DNA of 7,391 bases from NCBI GenBank assembly GCA_031266115.1, contig JAISBQ010000215.1, positions 1-7,391 of the forward strand, given 5' to 3'. The notes under the pieces are model-generated. The model ran no database searches and was not told the DNA's origin. It worked only from the letters and a program-made list of their open reading frames with translations. Shown here piece after piece: positions 1-6,783 of this stretch. The position numbers and the translations under genes were made by a program. The stretch comes from Bifidobacteriaceae bacterium (GTDB taxonomy: Bacteria; Actinomycetota; Actinomycetes; Actinomycetales; WQXJ01). Position 1 is the stretch's first letter. The number at the start of each line of letters is the position of its first letter.

Positions 1-400
1 GTCCCCGCGGGAGCCCGGCGAGCCCGCGGATGGAGGTGGGGACACCGAGTTGTTCGAGGGTCTTGATGAGACGGGGGATCACGCGAAACGCCGCGCCGAT
101 GGTGTTCTTCTGCCAAAACAGGTTGGACCGGAAGGCGGTGTCGGGTCCTAGCTGGTGGGAAAAGTCCATCTCGAGGGTCTGGGCGAAGCGCTCGCGTTGT
201 GCTGGGGTGAGGATGGCGAGCAGCGCGCCATACAGGTCGTCGTGACTGACGGCGGGGTGCCCGGGAATCGGGTGAATGGATCCATGGATGCGCACTCCCG
301 GTGGCAACCCAGCGACCAGGTGAACATCGGACGCACCAGAATCGGCGGTGTATTGCAGCACTGCGCGCAGGTTGAATCCCCCTACACTCACCCCATCCAT
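1..400 (-). CDS. pilT: PilT, type IV pilus retraction ATPase (partial, N-terminal 133 residues)
   Basis: PilT is the cytoplasmic hexameric ATPase that powers pilus retraction and twitching motility. My translation of the minus strand from ATG 400 stays open to the window edge and gives the PilT N-terminal domain: GASDVHLVAGLPP at about residues 22-34 (family form SDLHLT-G-PP), DFS at 79-81, FRSNLFWQ at 90-97 and FRVIPRLIKTLEQLGVP at 105-121. It ends at PRG, just where the family continues into the Walker A strand. The Walker A, Asp box, Walker B and His box therefore lie outside the window and ATPase competence cannot be judged. The start overlaps the PilB stop by one base (TGATG), consistent with translational coupling. 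The best purine-rich stretch (GAGGG, 414-418) is rather far upstream; GTG at 391 is a weaker alternative start. The order pilB-pilT is common in type IVa pilus operons. The match to PilT rather than PilB is clear from the short N-terminus and the LEQLG motif. Confidence 0.95.
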   Translation of the reverse strand, partial: MDGVSVGGFNLRAVLQYTADSGASDVHLVAGLPPGVRIHGSIHPIPGHPAVSHDDLYGALLAILTPAQRERFAQTLEMDFSHQLGPDTAFRSNLFWQKNTIGAAFRVIPRLIKTLEQLGVPTSIRGLAGLPRG

Positions 401-2094
401 CAGGCTGCCACCACCCTCAGCACCTCTTCAAGCGCGGTTGTCCCCTGGATCACCTTCGACCATCCATCGGATTTCAGCGTGGTCATTCCGTCGCCGATGG
501 CGGCCCGCGCCACATCCGCCCCGGACGCACCTGAGATGGTCATAGCCTCAATCTGGCCGGCGACAGGCATCACCTCGTGCAGGGCGAGGCGTCCGCGGTA
601 GCCGGTATGCGCGCAGGCCGGACAGCCGACCGGCCTGTACAGGGCGTCGGGTGCACCCTCGCCGCCAACCTGCGCATCGGCGAATCCCATGATGCGCAGC
701 TCCGCCTCGGTGGGCGCATAGTTCTCCCGGCACCGCTGGCATAGACGCCTGACGAGCCGCTGCGCGACAACGCAGTCCACGGCGACGCCGACGAGGAATG
801 GTTCGATCCCCATTTCGGTGAGACGGGTGACCGCCGATGGCGCATCATTGGTGTGCAGGGTCGACAGGACCAGGTGTCCGGTGAGCGCCGCCTCGATGGC
901 GATCTGCGCGGTTTCCCGGTCGCGGATCTCGCCGATCAGGACAACATCGGGATCTGAGCGCACGATGGACCGCAGGGCGGCAGCGAAAGTCAATCCGGAC
1001 TTCGGATTGACCTGGACCTGGTTGATGCCGTCCATACGGTATTCGACCGGATCCTCAATGGTGATGATGTTGATCTCGGGACGGGCAATCGCGTTGAGGG
1101 TTGCGTACAAGGTGGTCGATTTGCCGGAGCCCGTGGGCCCGGTCACGAGGATCATCCCGTGGGGCCTGCGGAAGGACTGCTCGTAGACGCGGAGGTTTTC
1201 CGGAGAGAACTCCAGGTCTGTCAGGTCGAGGCGAAGCCCGGCGGTGTCGAGGATGCGCATGACCACCTTTTCACCCCACACAGTGGGCAGGGTGGCGACC
1301 CGCAGGTCCACGGTCTTGCCGTTCTCGCTCACGGATGCACGCCCGTCTTGGGGGCGGCGCCGTTCCGCGATGTCCAGGTCCGAGAGGATCTTGATCCGAG
1401 AGATGACCTGAGACTGAACCGACTTGGGTGCGGACTGTGTCTCATGCAGGACGCCGTCAATTCGATAGCGCACGCGCAGTTCGTTCTCGGCGGGCTCCAG
1501 GTGGATATCGGAGGCGCCGTCCGCGATTGCTTGGGAGATGAGGAGGTTGACGTACCGGACCACGGGTGAGTCCTCGGCGATCACGTCGAGGACTGGACCG
1601 GCCTGCTCCGCGTGATCGGGTGTGGCCGAATGGTCGATCGAGAATCCGAGGTGATCGATCTCCTCGTCCGATCGCATCCATCGCGCGATCGCCCGTCCGA
1701 GTGCCGCATGGTGACTCACGACGGCCCGTACCCGGTGTCCAGAGATCGCTTGGACGTCGTCGAGCGCCATGATGTCCCCTGGCTCGGCCATGGCAAGGAT
1801 CAGGACATCACCGTCGAAGGCGACCGGCAAGACGTGGTGGCGTTTGGCGACGCCCGCGGGGATCGTGGCCGTCGCCGCGCGGTCCACGGCGTACCCGTCG
1901 AGATCGACGTATTCCAATCCGGCCTGTTCGGCCAGGATGCGCACGGTGTCTTCCTCGGACAGCGCTCCGGCGTCGATGAGGGCGCCGGCAAGGGAATCGC
2001 CCGTGGCGGCCTCCCGGTCGAGGGCGGTGAGCAGTTGATCCGGCGCGACCAGGCCACGGTCCAGGAGCACCTCCGCCAGATGGGCGGTACTCAT
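400..2094 (-). CDS. pilB: PilB / GspE-family type IV pilus extension ATPase
   Basis: This cytoplasmic hexameric ATPase drives pilin polymerisation. The 564-residue product is of normal length for PilB. Domains in order: MshEN (about 1-135), linker, N2 domain with GASDIHLEP (193-201), and the RecA-like motor with Walker A GPTGSGKSTT (319-328), Asp box ITIEDPVEY (344-352), Walker B DPDVVLIGEIRD (381-392) and His box TGHLVLSTLHTND (405-417). A zinc tetracysteine is formed by C452, C455, C491 and C494. All motor residues look intact. The start at 2094 is chosen because its ATGA overlaps the previous stop and GGGAGA (2101-2106) stands 6-7 bases upstream; the frame is open 80 codons further, but that part is Arg-rich and antiparallel to nothing recognisable. 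The MshEN domain has the 24+5+24 residue layout of the c-di-GMP motif (5-28 and 34-57), but the leading R and G of each half are replaced (HLA and SLA). Presence of PilT downstream argues for PilB of a retractile pilus rather than GspE of a secretion system. Confidence 0.96.
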   Translation of the reverse strand: MSTAHLAEVLLDRGLVAPDQLLTALDREAATGDSLAGALIDAGALSEEDTVRILAEQAGLEYVDLDGYAVDRAATATIPAGVAKRHHVLPVAFDGDVLILAMAEPGDIMALDDVQAISGHRVRAVVSHHAALGRAIARWMRSDEEIDHLGFSIDHSATPDHAEQAGPVLDVIAEDSPVVRYVNLLISQAIADGASDIHLEPAENELRVRYRIDGVLHETQSAPKSVQSQVISRIKILSDLDIAERRRPQDGRASVSENGKTVDLRVATLPTVWGEKVVMRILDTAGLRLDLTDLEFSPENLRVYEQSFRRPHGMILVTGPTGSGKSTTLYATLNAIARPEINIITIEDPVEYRMDGINQVQVNPKSGLTFAAALRSIVRSDPDVVLIGEIRDRETAQIAIEAALTGHLVLSTLHTNDAPSAVTRLTEMGIEPFLVGVAVDCVVAQRLVRRLCQRCRENYAPTEAELRIMGFADAQVGGEGAPDALYRPVGCPACAHTGYRGRLALHEVMPVAGQIEAMTISGASGADVARAAIGDGMTTLKSDGWSKVIQGTTALEEVLRVVAA

Positions 2095-3482
2095 GGGGTG
2101 TCTCCCGCGTGACGCCCGCGTGGTCCGCGGGCGGCCACGGCAAGGGCATCGATCTCGTTCATCGCCTCGAAGAGCCCTGTGGTGACGCACCGCTCGATTC
2201 CATGGCGGCAGCCGTCGGCCAGACCCTGCAGGTGACCCACCTGCTCGCCGCCGAGGCGAGCCCGCCCGTCCATGGCGCTCAGGTACGGCCCGAGCCGATC
2301 GGCGACATCCCAGCGCGGTAACTGGAGTCGCCATGAACCAGCCATCTGGTGGAAGGCGGCGACGTCGCTGGCCGCGGCGACCGCGAGGTCTGCGGTCCGG
2401 GCAAGGGCATCGCGGGTGGCCCCAAGTTCACCGATGAGGTCGTCCAGCATCCCGACCAGCAGGCGGGCCATCTCGGCCACCGATGCTGCCGGGACGGTGC
2501 CCGGACCTGGATCCTTCGGCGGCCACGCGGTGGCGGCGGCCGCCGCGACCACATGGGCGAGCAGCGTCACCGCCCCCATGTGAATGCCTAGATGCGCGAC
2601 GAGCGACCTGGTGGTTCGCACATGCCCGCCCACAGTGTCGAGCCCGCCGGTCGCCCGTGCGCCGAACGCCGCGACAGCCTTGGCGGTCGCCAACAGCACG
2701 GGTGCGCTCGCGCCAGCCTCACTGGATCCGATCACGGCCGCCGAGGAGATGCGTCCCAGCGTGCCCATCATCTCCACGGTGCCCCAGGAGGTCTCACGCA
2801 ACCGCTCGACAAGCTGAGGGATTCCCTCCGTCTCGCGCAGCCGCGATCCCAGGTTCGCTTCCATCCCGCCGATGACGGCGCGCATGTCCTCCATCGGGTC
2901 GCCCGTGACCGGTGTGACGGCCTGAGCGAGTGCCACACCCGCGACCGCGGTGGCTTGGTCGATCACGGCCGCAGCCAGGAATTCCTCATGCGTCGCCCAG
3001 ATGGACTGGCTCCAGTACGACTCAGCGGCGCGCCCGCCGGCGGCACCGATCGCGTCATCGTCCGCCCCGTCGGCGCGTGCGGCGGCCTCGGCCTCGGCGA
3101 CGGACCGATACCAGGCCTGAGCTTCGTCGAGGGCCACCTGCGTGGCGGGTTCGGCATGAATAGCCAACACGCCGCCGGCCAGGGGAAACATGAGAGCGAA
3201 GGTCCACTTCTCGCCGTCGCGTCCATCGAGTGGAAGGTAGGCGGCGAAGACTTCGCCGGCCGCCAACGCGGTAGCCATGTCGGTAACCACCCGCAGGGGC
3301 CAGCGGGTGGCCCCCCACGTGCCGAATGGCGAACCGATGATGTGATCGGCGTGGTGTTTGAGGAGATCGTTGACGGGTCCTCCGATTTCGGTGACTGTTC
3401 CGTGGCGCCCGGTGCGCAGGAAGGCCAACGATGACGGCCACATCGCAGGGGCCGAGGTCTGCGGATCGGTGGTTCTCATCAT
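2091..3482 (-). CDS. Soluble PAS plus degenerate chemoreceptor-tip-like sensory protein
   Basis: The 463-residue product has no signal peptide or convincing membrane helix, so it is probably cytoplasmic. Residues about 20-125 read like a PAS domain in the style of aerotaxis receptors: GTVTEIGGPVNDLL (28-41), IIGSPFG (48-54), then strands ending LAGGVLAIHAEPA (101-113), followed by a long helix. Residues about 195-320 are helical, and RISSAAVIGSSEAG (244-257) plus LLATAKAVAAFGA (263-275) resemble the chemoreceptor hairpin tip (family form NAAIEAARAGE...FAVVADEVR). Compared with that consensus the N, E and R positions are A248, G252 and E255, so normal CheA/CheW coupling is doubtful. Residues 330-455 are further predicted helices without recognised motifs. 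The start is one of two tandem ATGs (3482, 3479); 3482 gives a 4-bp ATGA overlap with the upstream gene. The Shine-Dalgarno is weak (AGG at 3492-3494), so coupling probably drives initiation. No che genes are visible. Assignment is by eye; the PAS call is more secure than the receptor-tip call. Confidence 0.5.
   Translation of the reverse strand: MMRTTDPQTSAPAMWPSSLAFLRTGRHGTVTEIGGPVNDLLKHHADHIIGSPFGTWGATRWPLRVVTDMATALAAGEVFAAYLPLDGRDGEKWTFALMFPLAGGVLAIHAEPATQVALDEAQAWYRSVAEAEAAARADGADDDAIGAAGGRAAESYWSQSIWATHEEFLAAAVIDQATAVAGVALAQAVTPVTGDPMEDMRAVIGGMEANLGSRLRETEGIPQLVERLRETSWGTVEMMGTLGRISSAAVIGSSEAGASAPVLLATAKAVAAFGARATGGLDTVGGHVRTTRSLVAHLGIHMGAVTLLAHVVAAAAATAWPPKDPGPGTVPAASVAEMARLLVGMLDDLIGELGATRDALARTADLAVAAASDVAAFHQMAGSWRLQLPRWDVADRLGPYLSAMDGRARLGGEQVGHLQGLADGCRHGIERCVTTGLFEAMNEIDALAVAARGPRGRHAGDTP
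2101..2106 (-). promoter_or_regulatory. Shine-Dalgarno of pilB
   Basis: GGGAGA on the minus strand lies six bases before ATG 2094, inside the last codons of the PAS/receptor-like gene. Together with the ATGA overlap it fixes the pilB start directly before the MshEN domain. Confidence 0.75.
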
Positions 3483-5149
3483 TGCTCGCTGCCTGCGGGA
3501 TCGGTGGTCGATGTGGTCGAGGTGAGGGTGGTCAGAAGCCGGCGCAGGTCCTCGGCGTCGCGGTCGACGCGCCCAGCGTGGGTGGCGGGTTTGCCGGCGC
3601 TCGGGCGTGGACGGGCCGCTCCCGCGCTCCTGCCAGCCAGATTGCTCAGTTCGGCCAAGGCTTCGCCGCGGATATCCGGTGTGTGGTCGCCGGGTTCGGC
3701 GAAGGCGCCGAACGCGGGGAGCCATGCGCTCTCGACGGGCGGCTGCTCGGGCGCGGGGCGCCCGACCGGTGGCGCAAACGAGACGATTTCCGGCTCGAAC
3801 GAGAGGGGATTGGGTTCATAGGACAACGCGTTCGCGTCGAAGACGAGCGTGCCCACGGTGGGCACGGCACCGGTGGCGTGGGCGGGAGAGGCGTCCGGCA
3901 TCGCCAGGGCCAACGTCTGCGGCCCGGAGGCGAACACGGGAGCGTACCCGCCGTTCACGGGAGTGAATGGCTTCGGGACCGCGGGAGGGGGTGTCGCGGC
4001 AGCCTCACAACCCGCCACGAGGTCTGCGGGGATGTGGACCTGCACGAGGGTCCCGGTGTGCCCCGCCGTCCGGTCCCGCGCAGCACTCGCGGTGAGGTGG
4101 ATCCCCGCGCGCGCGGCGAGTTGACCGGCAACGTAGAGGCCCAGGGTGGACGGCTCGACATCGGGTCCACTCGGGATGGCGCCACCCAGGTACGTGTTGA
4201 TGGACGCCAGATCATCGGCGGACAGCGCCGGTCCCCACTGCCTAATCGCCATCGTGAAGGCATCTCCATCCGGGCTACCCGACACCTCAATCGGGTGGTC
4301 CCGGTCCCCGAAAAGCGATTCGTGATCGAACAACTCACCCAGCACGTGAGCGAGCTGTTCACCGGTCGCGCCGTCCACCGTCGGATCCGCGCGCAGATCG
4401 ATCGCCACGGACGGAGCGTTGGACGCCTCGGCGCTGGCCATCCGCACGGCATCCGCCAGCCGCATCGAGGCCGGCGCGCCGCTCGGCACGTCGCGCTGAG
4501 CGATCACGGCGCTGAGCGACGCCCCGCGACGAAGCTGCGTGACGGCCCGGTCGAGGGCAAACAGGTCCGCCACCGCCTGGGGCGCTGTGATCTGCGTCTT
4601 CAAGTCATCAATCACGGCGCGCACCCGATCGGCCAGGTCGGCGTCACGCCGGGCGGTGGCGTGCAGGGCATCGACAGCCAGCGTGGCGGACGGCGTCGCA
4701 GACGCCATCGTCGCCGTGGTTGGCGCGAATGCCGGTACCGGCGGGTCGGTCCCGACTAGTGCCGCCGGCACGGTTGTCATCGGCGCGAGTTGTTCGCCCA
4801 TCGCCCGTGCTGTCGCATGGACAGCAGAGCTGACCCCGGCGGCGATCGGCGCGAAGGTCGGAGCGAACGATCCACCGGCGGGAGCGGGAGGCGCGGTCGC
4901 CGCCCGTGCCCCGGCGGCCTCCACAGGCCACTGAGGCACGTCATCACGCGGCACGGCAAGCACCTCTGCCCCCTTGGGGGGCGTGGGCGGCGCCATCGGG
5001 CCATCACCGAAGGGGGCGGGGAAATCCGCGGTGAAGAACGGGCCCCGCGGCACCTCGGGCGGCGCAGCATCGTGTGCCTGGCGCCCGGGCAGCCAGGTGA
5101 CAGTACCCCGATCCGATCCCTTGGTCAGTAGTCGGTGAATCATTCTCAT
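3479..5149 (-). CDS. Histidine-kinase-like protein with degenerate catalytic core (probable pseudokinase) and Pro-rich tails
   Basis: The 556-residue product resembles actinobacterial CvnA-type sensor kinases, but only in its middle. Residues 1-160 are a Pro/Ala-rich, probably disordered region with no membrane helix. Residues 194-208 (ADLFALDRAVTQLRR) match the dimerisation helix usually written LFRLDHLATRMRR, with the phosphoacceptor His replaced by R201. The ATPase-like domain follows (about 228-380): the N box ELVENAT is ELFDHES (272-278), losing the Asn at H276; the G1 box DRGLGM is QWGPAL (304-309), losing the Asp (Q304) and second Gly (A308); the last lid helix LGLYVAGQLAARAGI (336-350) is intact, as is the final strand GTLVQVHIPADLV (366-378). 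The fold appears kept and catalysis lost. A second Pro-rich stretch (385-490) and a helical C-terminus with LRRLLTTL (535-542) complete it. The start at 5149 is supported by GAGGGGG (5158-5164) eight bases upstream and a 4-bp ATGA overlap with the propeller gene. A scaffold or allosteric partner for the PAS protein or motor is inferred. Confidence 0.6.
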   Translation of the reverse strand: MRMIHRLLTKGSDRGTVTWLPGRQAHDAAPPEVPRGPFFTADFPAPFGDGPMAPPTPPKGAEVLAVPRDDVPQWPVEAAGARAATAPPAPAGGSFAPTFAPIAAGVSSAVHATARAMGEQLAPMTTVPAALVGTDPPVPAFAPTTATMASATPSATLAVDALHATARRDADLADRVRAVIDDLKTQITAPQAVADLFALDRAVTQLRRGASLSAVIAQRDVPSGAPASMRLADAVRMASAEASNAPSVAIDLRADPTVDGATGEQLAHVLGELFDHESLFGDRDHPIEVSGSPDGDAFTMAIRQWGPALSADDLASINTYLGGAIPSGPDVEPSTLGLYVAGQLAARAGIHLTASAARDRTAGHTGTLVQVHIPADLVAGCEAAATPPPAVPKPFTPVNGGYAPVFASGPQTLALAMPDASPAHATGAVPTVGTLVFDANALSYEPNPLSFEPEIVSFAPPVGRPAPEQPPVESAWLPAFGAFAEPGDHTPDIRGEALAELSNLAGRSAGAARPRPSAGKPATHAGRVDRDAEDLRRLLTTLTSTTSTTDPAGSEQ

Positions 5150-6783
5150 GTGCACAGCCCCCTCAGGCATTCGTCAAGCGTGTACGGCCGCGTCGCACCC
5201 GATGCGATCGCCTTATCGATAGCCGACTTGGTCTTGTTCCAGTACTCGACAGGAAAGAAAACAAGCTCCCTGATGTCGTTATTCCTCGTCGCGCCGTTGC
5301 CGTTGTAGGCCGAGTGGCCGAGGGATCCGACCGGGTTGTACCCCATCCCGTAGAACCGCCCGTCGACGGACTGCCAGATGAGGTAGCCCTGACCGGCCTG
5401 GCAGGTGCGCACGTCGGTGGCGACCTTGACCGGCGGCCACTTCGGCAACCCCGTGTAATCGCACGTCGTGTAGGCCCCACCGCAGGAGGGGAGTTCCTTG
5501 GCACTCCACCCCCACAGTTGGCCGTCGGCCGTCAAGCCACGAATCGCCGTGAACGTCGCATCGATCGAGGTGAACGGTGGGACACGCTCCACGAACCCCG
5601 GCGTGCGGGCGGCAGCAAAGGAGTTCTTGTTGCAGTAGTCGGGCGTCGGATTGGCCGAAGGGTCCTGGCACGTGCGCCCCAGGGCGCCCGACGAGCCACC
5701 GTTCGACCCCCACGTCAGCACTCGGCCGGACGAGAGCAACGCGCCCCCGAAGTAGATACCGCTCACGACCTGGATGACGTATTCGTCCGGGGAATTCTTG
5801 CGAGTCCACCCGTCCAGCGCGGCCGACTTCATCGCGTAGACCGGTCGGGGGACCTTGGCAGTCATGGTCGGTGCCTCGGACTTCAGCCCACGGCGGGTGG
5901 TGCCGGAGAAGTCCGTCGGCTCATCGCCTACGGGCCGCTCGTACTCGTTCTGGCCGCCGAAGTAGTAGACATCGCCGTTCTCCAGCATGACCCAAAACGT
6001 CATGTACCCGCCCTTGAGGTACACAGGCATGTTGCCCTCCAGCGCCGGATCGGGCAGCCCACTCACCTGCGTGGCCCCGGTATCCGCCGAGGTGGTGGCC
6101 GGTGATGTTCCGCCGTACAGGTTGTAGCCCCACGAATAGATGTGGCCGTCCTCACCCAGCGCCGCGCCTGCCATCTCTGTGCTGGAAATCACACGGATCC
6201 CCGACAGGTACGGGGCGTTCGCGTTGTCCCAGTTCCCTCCGACGCGCAACCGCTTGGGGGGAGTCGAGTGGGAGGTACCGCGGGACTTCTGTGTACCGTC
6301 ACGGTATTCGTAAGAGCCCCAGCCCCACACGAACCCCCGGGTATCCAACGCGTTGAAGTTGTAGATGCCGCCCGCGACATCCTTGATGGCGCCCTGTGGC
6401 AGGCCGTGGACCTCGTGGGGTGGGTCGTCGGACGTATGGCCGCGGGTGGCCGGATCATCGGACCCGTTCATCCCGTAGTAGCCGTTGCCCCACACGAACA
6501 CGCGCCCGTCGTACAGAGCCAGGCCGGTGTCCACCGATCGCAGGTCCTGAACCATGTCGACCGACACGAAGGCCGACGGGGTCGAGGTCCCTGGCGTGGT
6601 CCCTGTGCCGCCGGGCCACGGTAAGGCGGCCGTGCCCGGCGAGGCGGGAAGGGCGGCGAACGCGAGACCGGCCGCGAGCGCCCAAGCACCGCCCGTGCTG
6701 ATCAGCCGTCCGCGGGCATTGCCCGGGCGGTCCCCGCGCCGGGCGGCGCGTGGACCGTGGGAGCGGTGCCGTGGTGTCCTCAT
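5146..6783 (-). CDS. Secreted RCC1-type seven-bladed beta-propeller protein
   Basis: The 545-residue product begins with a basic n-region (1-26, ten or more Arg), a hydrophobic stretch (about 28-54) and a likely signal-peptidase site near TAA at 51-53; no twin-arginine consensus (RRxFLK) follows the Arg residues. After a short Gly/Thr/Pro linker come seven degenerate RCC1 repeats, recognisable by G-x-(V/I/L)-(Y/F/L)-x-W/F-G: about 84-107 (DGRVFVWGNG), 135-160 (RGFVWGWG), 196-226 (DGHIYSWGYN), 255-283 (NGDVYYFGGQ), 336-368 (SGRVLTWGSN), 404-430 (DGQLWGWS) and 454-490 (DGRFYGMGYN). Seven is the number needed to close an RCC1 propeller. Seven cysteines lie only after residue 371, plausible as disulfides outside the cell. 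RCC1-like proteins bind diverse partners; nothing here fixes the ligand. The start at 6783 is supported by GAGGAGA (6791-6797) seven bases upstream and a 4-bp ATGA overlap with the PilO gene. Its place in a pilus operon suggests a surface or pilus-tip role, by analogy with the unrelated PilY1 propeller. Confidence 0.8.
   Translation of the reverse strand: MRTPRHRSHGPRAARRGDRPGNARGRLISTGGAWALAAGLAFAALPASPGTAALPWPGGTGTTPGTSTPSAFVSVDMVQDLRSVDTGLALYDGRVFVWGNGYYGMNGSDDPATRGHTSDDPPHEVHGLPQGAIKDVAGGIYNFNALDTRGFVWGWGSYEYRDGTQKSRGTSHSTPPKRLRVGGNWDNANAPYLSGIRVISSTEMAGAALGEDGHIYSWGYNLYGGTSPATTSADTGATQVSGLPDPALEGNMPVYLKGGYMTFWVMLENGDVYYFGGQNEYERPVGDEPTDFSGTTRRGLKSEAPTMTAKVPRPVYAMKSAALDGWTRKNSPDEYVIQVVSGIYFGGALLSSGRVLTWGSNGGSSGALGRTCQDPSANPTPDYCNKNSFAAARTPGFVERVPPFTSIDATFTAIRGLTADGQLWGWSAKELPSCGGAYTTCDYTGLPKWPPVKVATDVRTCQAGQGYLIWQSVDGRFYGMGYNPVGSLGHSAYNGNGATRNNDIRELVFFPVEYWNKTKSAIDKAIASGATRPYTLDECLRGLCT
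5158..5164 (-). promoter_or_regulatory. Shine-Dalgarno of the kinase-like gene
   Basis: GAGGGGG on the minus strand lies eight bases before ATG 5149. It favours 5149 over the earlier in-frame ATG at 5170 (which would contain this site in its coding sequence) and over ATG 5143, and fits the 4-bp overlap seen at the other junctions. Confidence 0.7.

Noticed and set aside
148..336. Minus-strand open frame of 62 codons in the leftmost 400 bases.
   Set aside because: The PilT frame, open from 400 to the edge, explains this region; the short frame is a shadow in another register.
155..601. Plus-strand open frame of 148 codons near the left end.
   Set aside because: It is antisense to the clearly recognisable PilT N-terminus and PilB C-terminus and shows no family pattern.
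2095..2334. In-frame 80-codon N-terminal extension of PilB.
   Set aside because: It is Arg-rich and unlike any PilB N-terminus, overlaps the PAS gene, and ATG 2094 has a good ribosome site and begins right at the MshEN domain.
3483..3725. In-frame 81-codon N-terminal extension of the PAS/receptor-like protein.
   Set aside because: It is Arg/Pro-rich and overlaps the kinase-like gene deeply; the tandem ATG at 3482/3479 fits the operon's overlap pattern.
2592..4759. Two long plus-strand open frames (2592-3434, 280 codons, and 3431-4759, 442 codons) that even overlap each other by 4 bp.
   Set aside because: They lie antisense to the PAS protein and the kinase-like protein, encode Arg/Gly-rich sequence without recognisable domains, and are expected from high third-position GC. 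The 4-bp overlap is coincidence.
5314..6105. Plus-strand open frame of 263 codons.
   Set aside because: It is antisense to the RCC1 repeats, which are unmistakable on the minus strand.
6723..6783. Twin-arginine export signal in the propeller protein.
   Set aside because: Arg pairs are present in the n-region, but no RRxFLK-like consensus adjoins the hydrophobic stretch; ordinary Sec export is the simpler reading.
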